Assembly (NCBI GenBank): GCA_002946415.1
Contig: NJPS01000065.1
Span: 248,001 to 312,000 of the forward strand
Source of the DNA: Rutstroemia sp. NJR-2017a BVV2
Lineage: Eukaryota > Ascomycota > Leotiomycetes > Helotiales > Rutstroemiaceae
DNA length: 64,000 nucleotides
Reading direction: 5' to 3'
Position numbers and translations under genes: made by a program. The notes beneath the pieces are model-generated. The model was given only the letters and a program-made list of their open reading frames with translations. It searched no databases and was not told the DNA's origin. This document shows, in pieces, positions 23,147 to 34,806 of this stretch (position 1 is its first letter; the number at the start of each line of letters is the position of its first letter).

Positions 23147-24750
23147 TTTGGATGCATGGATTTGATTGGATGCCGCAGGATTGCGATTGGATGGTGGGTG
23201 TGTATGGTAATTGAGGTTTGTGAATGCGCTTCGGTTTCTCGCGGTATGGTGTTGAGATGCGTAAATAAAATTAGGAGACGAGGCTGTATATTTAGCTTAT
23301 CGATAAGATTAGTTCTAGTGCTTGGATAAGCAGCCTGGTGGGGGCTAAGGCGGAGGGGTCGAGCCGACACTTGGTGACGGTACCTCGGGTATCTACTGCC
23401 CTCAAATGTTGGTCTTCATCATCATAAGTCGACTCTCAATTTCCATTAGTATGAAGACATAATCGAATTGCAGAAGCTCCATGTATCCCAGTTGAACACC
23501 CTCGGTCCTGCTTCCACTTTAGATACTCCCAGACTCCCCGCTAGATGGAGCTTCCAAGCTAACACGTGGCGGCACCTACTTATCATGCACTTGGACAGAG
23601 TGTGGTATTCAAAACCAAAGACTCCTCCGATCAACGATCTGAGCAGTGACTTCACACACCACCTAGCTCATCATCTCACGAACGTCGTAGAGCTCCACAG
23701 ATACTGCTAAGTCAAAGCACGCCAGGGCACTTGCGGACTAAGCTAGATAGTATTCTTCCCCGCAGAAACGGTTCGATCCATCAAGTTCTGCCCATGTACC
23801 AAAGCACCCAGACCTTCCTCCACCGAGGATGGGTTTGTTGCGGAGGGTTTCCGGGGTCAGGACGTTGGAATTTGACAGCACCTGAGCAAAGTATTACCAT
23901 TCCACTGGCACCGATATGATCAGCAGAACAGTCTCGATGCCGACGCCAGTAATAAGGAGACGGTGCCCCGATCAATCGCTTCACAAACCAGCCTCTATTG
24001 AAGATCCTAAGAAGCAATCGAATGCGCAAGTCTAATCCGAGCAAGGTCTCGGTGAAGTCAGAACATGGACCTATACGAGATACGCACAGGGCGCAGATGC
24101 AAGACGCAGACTTCAAGCTGTGTCAAGGCCAGATTACCTTTCGTGATGAGATCTTTGACACTCATCTGGAGTGTGATACTCAAATGCAACATTACGTTAG
24201 CGGTATACTATAAAACTATCCAGAATTTCCAGACACGAGAACGCTCAAGGATATAAGTTGCTCTGAGCCATAAGCATTATGATCACGAGTATCACGAAGA
24301 ACGACTAGAGAGGATATAGGTTTGTGGGTGCAGAAGATGATGAAAGGTTTCGATTTCCGATTTGGTATGCAAATCCGTATAGATTTGATTTCAGCATTGA
24401 ACGGCGTTGGGCGCCAGTATTAGACTAAAAGCTTTCAGTCATATGTATAAATCAGCCGTCTACATGTAGATCCACTATACCCAGCTCCAGAAGTATGTGA
24501 AATATGTTGCGCCTTGTGATACCACCGAAAGAGAATGCGACGGCTCCTAAAGAGCTTGCAACCTCTTGCTTGCTAACCAGCAGTTCTTCTGCTAGGCTCT
24601 CTACTACTTGTGGCATTCGCAATGGCGTAGCCAACAAAGCTCCGAAGTTAAAGCCGTAGAAGATTGTGAGAAGGCACAGCACGTAATTTGCACCTCGACA
24701 AACTGCCACTGTCGAGCAAGCGCTTTCCCCTGTTCTGATAATTCCCTCCT
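23147..24750. other. gene-poor region with a possible decayed membrane-protein gene
   Basis: About 1.6 kb with no intact gene. On the minus strand at 24452-24754 an open frame encodes a membrane-like stretch (VLCLLTIFYGFNFGALLATP). At about 23880-23970 a broken minus-strand frame reads LLITGVGIETVLLIISVPVEW before a stop. Together they could be the remains of a transporter of the major facilitator type, but no family motif is intact. I list it as unresolved. Confidence 0.3.
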
Positions 24751-25446
24751 TCACTCCCCAGTATCAATCTCCAAATCAATCTGCACCCCATTACCCACCC
24801 CATAGTCCTCCAGCGTCAACGCATCCTTGAACGGTCTCTCCCCCTGCCTCTTAAGCAGAATCTCATGTGGTTGTCGCCCAATCCTCGCCGCCACCTGTGC
24901 CTTGAACAACTTAATCGGATCGCTCGCCAAGCACGGAATCGCAGCTTTGGTTCCCAATCGATCATTAACGTGCACAATGATCATCGGTTCATTCGACTGC
25001 GCAGACGAGGTAGACACCAGCGTGGATATGGGAGCGGAAGGTCGAGATGGAGGGAGTGAAGTATCTGTTGGCGAGGAAGGTTTCTTTTTGGCGGCGGAGC
25101 TGCTGGACTTCAGCTTGGAGTAGGCGGAGGCCCCGAATTTGCTGGCAATGTCGAGGGTATCTTCTTCTTCTTCCTGTTCTTGCTTATCACCATCTCTCTC
25201 TTTATTTTCTTCGCTTCTTGAAACTTTTGATGCAGCGGAGGAGCCAAATTTGGCTGCGATGTCTAAATCGTCATTTTCGGTATTCTTGTGTAAAGAAACC
25301 TCGCGCTCACGGTCTGGCTTTCGGTCTCGAACTGGCGATCTCTTTCTTTCCCTTCTAGGTGATCGCGATCTTTTGCGGTAATCCCTATCTGTATCGCGCT
25401 CAGGCGACCTTGAACGAGCTCGTTTTTTGAGTTTTAGACCTGCCAT
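24751..25446 (-). CDS. Hub1/UBL5-type ubiquitin-like domain behind an RS-rich N-terminus
   Basis: A single exon of 231 residues. Residues 1-50 are rich in Arg-Ser and Arg-Asp dipeptides, like splicing-factor RS tails. A motif of the form LDIA(A/S)KFG(S/A)SAxSK appears twice, at 61-74 and 98-111. Residues 155-231 form a ubiquitin-like domain that follows the Hub1/UBL5 pattern: MIIVHVNDRLG, a central Lys-containing helix, EILLKRQ, FKDALTLEDYG and a final beta strand. Free Hub1 is about 73 residues, ends in a double Tyr and binds HIND motifs of spliceosome proteins such as Snu66. Here the domain is C-terminal to an extension and the double Tyr is replaced by LEIDTGE. A role in splicing is inferred from the RS region and the domain. 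Confidence 0.75.
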   Translation of the reverse strand: MAGLKLKKRARSRSPERDTDRDYRKRSRSPRRERKRSPVRDRKPDREREVSLHKNTENDDLDIAAKFGSSAASKVSRSEENKERDGDKQEQEEEEDTLDIASKFGASAYSKLKSSSSAAKKKPSSPTDTSLPPSRPSAPISTLVSTSSAQSNEPMIIVHVNDRLGTKAAIPCLASDPIKLFKAQVAARIGRQPHEILLKRQGERPFKDALTLEDYGVGNGVQIDLEIDTGE

Positions 25447-25826
25447 TTCGTGTTGTTCGACTGAGGTGATGCAATTTTGGCACAGCTTTTGGATATGAAA
25501 TGGAGTCGGCTAAATTTTGGCAGCGTGGCTGGCCCTACTGAGCGCAAGTCTACCGCTTGCATTTGTAGATTTGACGGAACATTGTAGTAAAGTTGCAGGG
25601 AAAAGATTTGTAAAATATCACGAGTAACTTTTTGGAGCACAATTGAATTCAATATTTGAGCTCTTCTCCTATAATTTTGTAATATGCAAGAGCATCTAAG
25701 CCTAAAGACAAATACCCTAAGTTGACCATCCTGACGCCATGATATAAACAAATAACCCAAGACGCCCGGACTCATGATATCGGAAGCATTATGATACAGA
25801 AATGAAAGATGAGAATATCCAATCTA
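25447..25826. other. intergenic region between NOP58 and the HUB1-like gene
   Basis: Tandem minus-strand genes are separated by 380 bases that should contain the NOP58 3' end and the HUB1-like promoter. I see no further feature. Confidence 0.4.
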
Positions 25827-27787
25827 TCAATCCTTGTTCTTCTTCTTCTTCTTTTTCTCGGACTTCTCAACGCCGTCTTCTGATTTTCTTTTCTTGCCGT
25901 TGACTTCTTCGGTACCGTTTACGGCGTCTTCCCCTTTCTTCGCCTTCTTGAGATCAGACTTGCTGATGAGTTCTGGGTTACCTTCCGCATCGAATTGAAC
26001 TAGGCCCTTTGCCGCTTTCGACTTGTATTTCGACAGCTCGAGACCAAGGGCTTTGGCATGCTTCTCATCCGGATCTTCTGTAGTGGTACCATTTTGACCC
26101 TTCTCCGCCTTCTTTGCTTTCTTGGCAGCTTTCTCAGCACGTCGTGCTTCCTTATCCTTCGTCTTATCCTTCTTGGACTTCTTTTCGGAAACATCACTCT
26201 CGTTCTCAGACTCCGAGGCTTCGGCAACCTCCTCGATAAGCCTATAAAGGTTAGCATGAAGAAACTTGTAAGATCACGAGCGGTGGCACTAACTTCTTGT
26301 TCTTCTTCTCCTTCTTAGCTGGCGTGGCTGCGGCTGGTTCGTCGCCAGCAAGTCCATCGGCATCTGCATTATACTTTCGAGCCTCCTTGACTTCCCATTT
26401 AGCAGGAGTATTGACCGCTTTGCCATTGGGCCCAACAGCAACGCCTCTATGAGGCAACGGCTTTCCTTCAAGACCACGGAGGGTGCGTTCGAGCTTAGCG
26501 CGTGATAGAACTCCCAATGCCGATCTTTCTTCCTCGTCAACATCGTCGCCTTTGCCTTCACCCTGAGCACTCCAGTCTGACAAAGCGTCGACGCGGAGAC
26601 CAATAGCGGCCTTGGCAGCCAACATACGCGCAATCTTTCCCTTGTTCTTTCCGGTAGCTTGCCCAACCAAAGAAGCATGGTAGATAAGACCGTACTTTGG
26701 GGTGTCGTGCTTTGTCTTCAGCGCTCTGAACAACGCCTTTTCAGCTCCGAGGATTTGAATTGTACTAGCTGGGCTCTTCGCCAAGTTCATGAGGGATCCA
26801 GCGTGAGAAATCAATCTAGCTCCAACTAGCTCACCGACCAATTCCGTCAGGTTAGGTGCGATTGCTTGCATACGAGCAGTCAAATAGCTTGACAGCTGTT
26901 GGCGGTATTCGGTGAAACCAACAACCTGCTCGGCTAGCAATTGAATGTTCTCCAAATCTTCGTCTGTGATTTCGGTACCCATACTAACTTCTGCAGCAGC
27001 CTTGATCGCAGCCTCGATTTCCTCGGGAAGGATATCTGAAAGATCAGTGTTGGAAGTATTAGTTCGCATACCGACCTTCAGGATGACTCGGGCATAGGCT
27101 AAGTTGTCGTTGACAATCTTACCCATTTCAGGGAAGTGCCATCCATACCATTCTTTAACTCGCATGGCGTAGGTGTTGAGTTCCTTATCTAAATCGTCCA
27201 ACAGTGAGATGGCTTGAACAATCATGGTGTCCACCTTATCAGGAGAAAACTTCAACTTGTGACGCGAAAGAGAATGCGAAAGACCAAGAGACATAGTTGA
27301 AATATGTTCTGGGAGAAGACCTGGGATGAGTGATGGTAGGTGGTCGCGAATACCACGGAAAATGTCATTCGTCTTCGAGTCAGAAATTGGGGTGAGAGTT
27401 AGACCAGGAATCTTGTTGATGGCCTGTCCCAATTTAGGATCTGCAACTGCCAAAGAAGCCTTCTTCTCGTCCTTTAGAGTATCAAGCAACTTTGAGAGCA
27501 TAGGCGAAACCTTTCCCTCTACCAATGCAGCAACCTCCTCTAACGCTGTCGCAGCACTGTCGAACTTTTGGAATTGCTTGAGCTTCAATCTAAAACGTAG
27601 AGAACAGTTGTTAGGGACTACATTCGAGTTACAATGATGCGATTGAAAGCAATTGCACTTACAAGCCATTGATACCCTCTGCGGTCTCGATTTCCGAAGA
27701 AAGGTCATCTTTCTTGAGAATTTTCTTGTCGGCCTTGAACAAGACCATGCCCGCAGCAGTCTCCGTAAGAATAAATAACGGCGCCAT
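25827..27787 (-). CDS. NOP58: box C/D snoRNP core protein Nop58
   Basis: Three exons: 27663-27787, 26294-27589 and 25827-26241; introns of 73 and 52 bases; 611 residues. The first exon gives [21 protein letters not shown], the NOP5 N-terminal domain. The NOSIC region and the Nop domain follow ([16 protein letters not shown], then [21 protein letters not shown] and [20 protein letters not shown]). The tail is a long KKE/D-type low-complexity region ending in Lys runs. Nop58 pairs with Nop56 on the box C/D snoRNA scaffold and positions fibrillarin for 2'-O-methylation of rRNA in the nucleolus. The order of domains and the tail distinguish it from Nop56 and Prp31. It is divergent from VMA6 across about 300 bases. 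Confidence 0.95.
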
Positions 27788-28089
27788 TTTGATTGAGTCC
27801 GAATTTCGTCGTGGGGGTTTTGGTCAATGGGCGTCGAAATTCTGAGAAGAGCTTGAGGTTTTTCACCAGGAATAATTTTTTGTTCGAAAAATAGTGGAAG
27901 ACGCTAGTGGAATTATCTCGACCGATACATGGGTCCTTGCTTGGGTTTAGCGCTTGAATCAGGTGATACATAACAATTCCACCTGCACCAAGCTCACAAT
28001 CCTAGCAAGTAGGTAGCTTAACCTACGAAGGCAACTGGGCCAGACAATTCAAGTAACGACAGAGATCTCACGCGCAAACAAGTTACAAG
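27788..28089. promoter_or_regulatory. divergent promoter NOP58 / VMA6
   Basis: A 302-base region between two divergent starts, so it must hold both promoters. No TATA box or telobox is evident. Confidence 0.45.
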
Positions 28090-29333
28090 ATGGAGGGCCT
28101 TTTCTTCAATGTTCAGAATGGGTAGGAATATACTTACTTTGTCTAGCGAAGAACTAAGACTAACAGTAGCAGTTATATCGAGGGTATCGTCAGAGGTTAC
28201 CGCAATGGACTCTTGACGGGCCAAAATTATTCCAACCTAGTACAATGCGAAACTATCGACGGTGAGCAGTATCGCCAAACCCCTCAAAGATACCCGCTAA
28301 TGATGATACAGACCTCAAGCTCCAACTTGGACCTGCCTACGGCGACTTCCTAGCATCACTTCCACCTAATCCTTCGACCTCCACGCTCGCTGCTAAAACC
28401 ACCGACAAACTCATCGCGGAATTCCGATACCTACGTGCAAATGCTGTCGGCTCCCTTGCGAAATTTATGGATTACCTTACATATGGATACATGATCGATA
28501 ATGTAGCGTTATTAATTACCGGAACCCTACACGAACGAGACACTCGCGAACTGCTGGAACGATGCCATCCTCTTGGTTGGTTTGAGACAATGCCTGTTCT
28601 TTGCGTAGCTACCAACATCGAGGAATTGTATAACAGTGTCTTGATCGAAACACCGCTGGCGCCTTATTTCAAAGGAAGCTTGAGCCATCAGGATCTGGAT
28701 GAGCTCAACATTGAAATTGTCCGAAATACACTATATAAGAATTACCTGGAAGACTTCTATAACTTCGTCAACACCGACCCAGACATGGCAGGTACTCCGA
28801 CAGCTGAAGTCATGTCTGAAATGCTAGAGTTTGAGGCTGATCGAAGAGCCATCAATATTACACTGAACTCTTTTGGTACTGATCTGTCAAAGAAAGACCG
28901 CCAGAAGCTGTACCCTAACTTTGGCCGACTGTCACCCGCTGGAACGATCATGCTCTCCAGAGCAGATGATATCGAAGGTGTCAGACTTGCCGTTGAAGGT
29001 GTAAGCGACTACAAGTCCTACTTTGATGCTACTGGGATGGGACAAAATGCACCTGGAGCTGGGAACATGAGTGGAGGGGCTGGCGGCAACGAAAAGAGCT
29101 TGGAAGATCTGTTCTACCAGAAGGAAATGGAAATTTCCAAGGGCGCTTTCACAAGGCAGTTCACCTATGCCATTGTCTATGGATGGGTTAAGTTACGGGA
29201 ACAGGTATGTGGATGGTACACTGGCTCAAACAATTACTAACTTGATCAGGAAATCCGCAACATCACATGGATCGCCGAGTGCATAGCACAGAACCAAAAG
29301 GAGAGGATCAACAATTATATCAGTGTATTTTAG
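28090..29333 (+). CDS. VMA6: V-type H+-ATPase subunit d (Vma6)
   Basis: Four exons: 28090-28121, 28173-28261, 28312-29204 and 29250-29333; introns of 51, 50 and 45 bases; 365 residues. The spliced N-terminus reads [20 protein letters not shown] and continues [20 protein letters not shown], the invariant start of subunit d. Exon 4 supplies the conserved C-terminus [20 protein letters not shown], ending YISVF. Subunit d sits between the central stalk and the proteolipid ring of the vacuolar ATPase and couples ATP hydrolysis to proton transport. The first intron has a textbook ACTAAC branch site 11 bases before its acceptor. Length matches the family. Confidence 0.96.
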
Positions 29334-29516
29334 GTCTGGTTCCATCCATGTTACAATAATCGTTCGTTGATTCGGCTTCATGTAATACGGGTCTGGTAGT
29401 TTTTTAAAGTTCGGCAGGCGTAGGGAGAACACGGGTATTGAGTTTAAAATTGCATGATACACTATTCAGACCTCCTATGATACATATCTTTTTGACCTGT
29501 GGTATACATCTTCATG

Positions 29517-30540
29517 TTACAAGCTAATCTCCCCCTGCCATGTGCCCTCTGTCAGTCCCAAGGTAGCTATCAAGTTCTGCCATCGTTCACCACCACGTTC
29601 CTTCTTTCGTAGATACTTAAGCAACTTCTGCCTCCTGTGTACCAGGAGCCTTAGATTTCTCTTATTGACTTTGTCCTTCTGTCCACGCTTCATCTCTAAT
29701 TGGTTCGCAAGCACTCTGATCTTTGCGGTCAGAATCGCGATCTGTACCTCGGAACTTCCAGTATCGGGCCCAGCTCTAGGTGTCTTCTCTGGGATATCTT
29801 GACCCTCTCCTAGAATTTCAGGATTGGGAGGTGGTCTGGGTCTCAACACTCCATCTGTCTTGTGGCGTCCAAATGTCTCGATACAACGTCTCACATTTGC
29901 CCTCGTTTTGTCCTTTGAATTTCCATTCGCTAGGCTAACAATACGAGCTAATGCTGCTGATGCTCTTGCATGGTGATCTTCGAACCTTTTCTTCTCGTGT
30001 TCTTTGCGGACAGGGTCTACAATGCCTTCTTCGTTTACGGCTTCGACGGGCTCGGTAAGAGAACGCGAATGTTCAATTGCTGATTGAAGTTCTGATGGTG
30101 TTAAGAAGTGGTTCAATAGAACATCGTCAGCACCCTTGATTTGAACAGCTTCTCCAGGGGCTTGTGTGGTAGTTGCATCGAAGTTGACCGTGGAAGCACC
30201 CGCAGTGTCGAAAGATTCTACGAATGGAGTTGTTACCCCGCGCACTGGATCCCCAAGCATTGATTCTCTTTCCTTCTCCAGCTCTGCCCGTCTCCTCAAG
30301 TTTGACTCTTTCCTCCGTCTAGACTGTGCTAGCACATATGGATCCTTGTGAAGTTTTCGTTCCGCATAGGTGGAGACATTGGCTCTCGATATGTTGGACA
30401 GAGAGCAGGGCGACGGAGTTGGCGCAGGCCGAAAACACACTGTATTAACAATTAGTACGACATATCGACGCATGTTGAAACTACGACAACTTACAAGAAG
30501 TTGCGCTTAGCCGCGACAATATGGGTATCCGAGGTGGCAT
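29517..30540 (-). CDS. mitochondrial ribosomal protein uS15m
   Basis: Two exons, 30495-30540 and 29517-30439, with a 55-base intron; 322 residues. The spliced N-terminus MPPRIPILSRLSATSLCFR is basic and lacks acidic residues, as expected of a mitochondrial presequence. The C-terminal 120 residues contain the uS15 domain: PDTGSSEVQIAILTAKIRVL, ANQLEMKRGQKDKVNKRNLR, LLVHRRQKLLKYLRKK. Bacterial S15 is only about 89 residues, and the long N-terminal region is usual for fungal mitochondrial forms (Mrps28 in yeast). It binds small-subunit rRNA in the mitoribosome. It is divergent from RPS0 and convergent with VMA6. Confidence 0.9.
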
Positions 30541-30855
30541 GGCGAAAGCGAGTAACAATTTCTCAAGTCCACTCGACCATTCAATCTACTTTTTCCCAAA
30601 GTCCTATCTGGAGGAATTTCAGACTAGCTCTGAATTTAGACTAGTTAGCTTGACTCTCTTGATACCATGTATTTTAGGCATAAATTTTGATCCATCTGAG
30701 GCAGCTAGTCAATCTTGATTAGGGTTTCGCGAACTTTTCGATAAAATAATTTCGCACCATCGCGAATTCGTTTCTCATTCCCTGCAAATCGACAACTTCA
30801 CGACAACCATCTTCCAAAGGTTTGACCAACTCGACAAAACAGTCAAATCGTAAAG
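30541..30855. promoter_or_regulatory. divergent promoter uS15m / RPS0
   Basis: A 315-base region between the mitochondrial and cytosolic ribosomal protein genes. It contains the telobox at 30719-30727, listed separately. Confidence 0.5.
30719..30727 (+). promoter_or_regulatory. telobox TTAGGGTTT upstream of RPS0
   Basis: The 9-mer TTAGGGTTT, the reverse complement of AAACCCTAA, lies 129 bases before the RPS0 ATG. Ribosomal protein promoters of many ascomycetes carry this telomere-like box, which binds Tbf1. Position and context make this the more convincing of the two teloboxes in the window. Confidence 0.6.
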
Positions 30856-31878
30856 ATGGCACCTTCTCAGCTCCCCGCGATTTTCAATGCCACCTCTCAA
30901 GACATTGAGATGCTCCTTGCAGCTCAGTGCCATTTGGGATCCAAGAACTTGCAAGTTCACATGGAACCATACCTCTGGAAGACTCGCCCAGATGGAATCA
31001 ATGTGATTAACATTGGCAAGACCTGGTATGTTTAGGCGTTCGGGGTTCTTGCAAGAGAATGCGCAAGCAATGACATACAGAAGACTAATTTTTGGTTTGT
31101 AGGGAGAAGATTGTCCTCGCAGCACGCATCATCGCAGCCGTTGACAACCCAGCCGATATCTGTGTTATCTCTGCTCGTCCATATGGTCAACGTGCTGTCT
31201 TGAAGTTCGCCGCACACACCGGTGCTGTTGCGATTGCTGGTCGTTTCACCCCTGGTAACTTCACCAACTACATCACTCGCTCTTTCAAGGAACCCCGCCT
31301 CATCATCGTCACCGACCCACGTACCGATGCTCAAGCTATCAAGGAAGCTTCTTATGTCAACATTCCAGTCATCGCTCTTTGCGACACTGACTCTCCAACC
31401 GAGTTCGTTGACGTAGCCATCCCAACCAACAACAAGGGCCGTCACTCTATTGGTCTTGTTTGGTGGATGTTGGCCCGTGAGGTTCTTCGTCTCCGTGGCT
31501 CAATCGCTACTCGCGAGTCTGAGTGGGATGTTATGGTTGATCTGTACTTCTACCGTGACCCAGAAGCTGAGGAGAACAAGGAGGCTATTGATGAGGCTAA
31601 GGTTCCAGGCGCTGATGAGGTATGTAATTCTTAAAGGGAGGCCTGATGTATAACGCTAACGTATGTTACAGGTCGGACCAGCTGCAATTGATTCGGGATT
31701 CGCTGGTAACTCTGACTGGGAGGTCTCCGGTGCTTCTGCTGGTGCATTCGCTGCTGCCAGTGCCACTGGTGGAGCTGCTGGTGCTTCATGGGATGCTGCC
31801 GAGTCATCGGACTGGGCTGCCGCACCAGCTGCCGCATCTGGAGACTGGGCTGCTGCCGGAACTACCGAACAATGGTAA
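30856..31878 (+). CDS. RPS0: 40S ribosomal protein S0 (uS2)
   Basis: Three exons: 30856-31025, 31103-31619 and 31672-31878; introns of 77 and 52 bases; 297 residues. The sequence is uS2 throughout: [20 protein letters not shown], then [59 protein letters not shown] and [20 protein letters not shown]. The eukaryotic acidic tail carries repeated Trp motifs ([31 protein letters not shown]). It is an essential head protein of the 40S subunit, needed for late 18S rRNA maturation. The strong C-ending codon bias fits very high expression. A telobox lies in its promoter. Confidence 0.97.
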
Positions 31879-32576
31879 ATGTGACAATACCCAACAAAAA
31901 AATGCAATTAAAATGAGATGTTCTCCGTACCCAACTGTTTCTTCTCGGGGGTCAAATTTGAAAGCACTTATGAGGGAAAGATACTCGATGACTGTTCACT
32001 CATTATGGTTTGAGAGGGAAAGCCCTGTGGTTTCAAAAGGGATGGACTTAATCGTTATTCCGCTCTCAGTGAAGCAATCTATGGATGTGGCATTACAATC
32101 TCATAATCATTTGCAACTGAACTATCAATCTTACTGTGATTTCGTTTTAGCTATGGGAAAAGTGCACCAGCCCCTTTGCAAAGGTACACTCGATATTCAC
32201 GTCACAGTCTTTTAGAATAAAGCGAACAAAAAATGTTCGTTGAGCACCTGCGTGAGCAACAATTCTCCACTTTAAGTCAACAAATCACTGGGAATGGTAT
32301 TTGGAAAGATTCATCTATTCGCATTTCTGAGCCTTGACATCATCATATCCATTAACATTGTTGGTCATAGCTACTGTGTTAACAGGACTAGTTTTCTAAA
32401 CATATCGCGTATTATCAATAGAATATTCGATCAAATGCCATTTACGGTCCTGCTAGAATGTATGTTGTCACTTCCAGTTCTTTGATATAGCGAAGAATGT
32501 ATGATCTTCTCTCTTCCACATTACGGAGTTATGTTCTTCAAGTGGAAGAAGTAACACGGTCGACCTCTCTTATTCA
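31879..32576. other. convergent 3' region between RPS0 and the sedolisin gene
   Basis: About 700 bases. I see no gene; open frames here are short and without domain features. Confidence 0.45.
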
Positions 32577-34806
32577 CTAAGGTAAAGCAAGCCAGACATC
32601 TAACATCTTGGGATAGTTCGGTGTACCCAATCCTATATCAAGTATCAGTAACTGTTTTAATCATCAAGAGCAAGAGAAAAGAGTCAGACTTACCAGTCAC
32701 AGGATCCCATCCCTCCACGGCCGTAAAGCCGGGTGTTCCACACCCTTGATTACCTCCTTCAGTAATATCATTCAGGATCTCGGGATGTTCATACAACACA
32801 GGGTTGATGAATCCAACGGGCGCCTTTCCAGCTTCGATTCTGGCACCGTTGAGTAGTGTAATGATGGAGCCGACGGTGGGCGAACTGGCGCTGGTGCCGT
32901 AGACGAGGGAGAATGATCCCTCGATGGCGACGACGTAGTTTACACCGTTGGCGGAGATGTCGGGGAAACCGCGGGTGGTTTGGGAGTTGTTGTATTGCGA
33001 GCCGTTGTAGGGGGGTAGATGGTTGGCAAAGTAGGATGCGACGGCGTCGGCTTGGTAGGATGGGATGGGGAAGACGTTGGAGAAACCACCGCCGGAGTAG
33101 ACTGTGGGGCGAGGAGTTAGTATTTGTGATAATGCCAGGGCTACAGAAATTACTTACTAACTGATTCGGCGGCCTCTTCCGGTTGGGTTACAGTTGCATT
33201 GGGCTTCACCTGGGTGGCGCCAACGGAGGTAACGTAGGGACATGATCCGGGGAATGAAGGGTTGAATTCTGTGGTTATGTTAGCATCACAGATGAGAGTG
33301 AGTGGGCGTTATGCGGTAACATACTATTTCCGGCAAGACAAGCACCACCATTACCTGCAACACCATAATCACCAGAGGAGTACAGGACTGTTACACCCTG
33401 TAAACCAAGCTTGAGGTACTCGTTGCATTGACGTGTTTCGTATGCTGGAGTGAGGTCGGCCTCATTGTAACCATAGGAAGTAGAGATGACATTGGTAGCA
33501 GCAAAGCCACCGCAGTTCTCGGGACCAGAGTAGTAGTATGGTCCAACACCGTATGGGTCAGGGTAGATGGCATCCTGATCTGGGTCATCACCGCCATCAT
33601 ATGTGCAATAGGAGCCATCGATGGCGTCGAGGAAGTTGTTGAATGAAGCTCCTTCAGCAATGTCTCCGACTTGGTATAGGGTAACGTTTTGAGGATACAC
33701 AAGTGCCATTGCGTACTCGAGATCGAGGTCCTGAGAATTGGTTAGCTTTCAGGTAGTGTGGGGATACGGAGTGGTACTGACAGATTCTCCATTATAGTCG
33801 AAGGACTCGACGATGGTCTGCAACTCTCCACCGTCGATGGAGTCAAAGATGGGTCGGGAGCCTACTAGTGCTGGAGTAAAGTTTGCAAAGAATACATCCA
33901 AGTCATTTGGAAGATATGCTTGCGGCGTATACTCGACGATACCGTAGGAGTCTGTTCTAAGTAAGTAATGAAGTTACTGGTAGAAGGTGTATGATACTCA
34001 CTTCCAGGAGCGGGGGTGCTATCCGTTGGGAGGTTATAGAGCGCTCGAAGACAGTCGGGAGTGATTGCAGTGTTACATGTTGATAGGGCATTGATGGATA
34101 ATCTAACGTCTGCTGGGGAAAGCTTGGCACCTTGCTTTGGGAGAGACTTGTCGTTTGGACCACCAATGGCGTGTCCAGCACCAATTTGAGTGCTCTGTCT
34201 TTTAACAGCACGTTTCTGTAGTTCATTCAAGTCTCGCTTCTGCTTAGGGCGGCCAACGACCTTGGCGTCGAAGTGAACGGTTGGAGTAATGAAGTCGATG
34301 TGTTCACGAATGCTTTCAGGAACGCTGTAATCCTCGCAGGCTACATGACTCTGTCCACTTTCGGAATGGGTGTAGGCATAATACTTCGTGTTGAGGAGAG
34401 ACTCTGCCTCTGCGACGGTGACATCTGCCTGGATCCAGTTAAGGCCCTGGGACTGCTTGGCACGCTCAGATGTAATGCCAGCTTCTTCAAGCCATTGGAT
34501 GACTGCGTTGACAGACTCCGTGCTGGGTGCGAAAGTCTCAGCAACCTTCTTGGCCGACCAATGGTTCCCGAAATTTGGAGAAGATGGGTGGGAGATATCC
34601 ATGAGGAAGGCCTCAGCATTGTGCAAGTTGCTCTGCTTGAGAGCAATTCTCATGGGCAAGTGCTGCTCACGAGGAAGCTGATTGTCCCGACGCCAGTGGC
34701 GAGGTAACTGGTCTCTTCGTTCATGAACAACATGTCGTTTTTGAGGAGCCGGGGCAGCTAGAGCTCCACCCAGGAGACCAAAAGTAAGGATTGAAGAGAA
34801 ACGCAT
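32577..34806 (-). CDS. secreted sedolisin-family (S53) tripeptidyl-peptidase
   Basis: Six exons: 34002-34806, 33782-33951, 33325-33730, 33158-33268, 32694-33101 and 32577-32632; 651 residues. A signal peptide (MRFSSILTFGLLGGALAAPA) precedes a pro-kumamolisin activation domain up to about residue 200, with HWSAKKVAETFAPS and the NTKYYAY segment. The catalytic part has Glu324 and Asp328 in the S53 spacing (ESDLD), the oxyanion Asp545 in RGFPDISA and the nucleophile Ser568 in GTSASSP. The C-terminus WDPVTGLGTPN holds the calcium-binding Asp. Enzymes of this family release tripeptides at acidic pH outside the cell. The exon 2 donor is GTCAGT, which is weak. Intron phases were confirmed by the unbroken motifs on each side. 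Confidence 0.93.
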
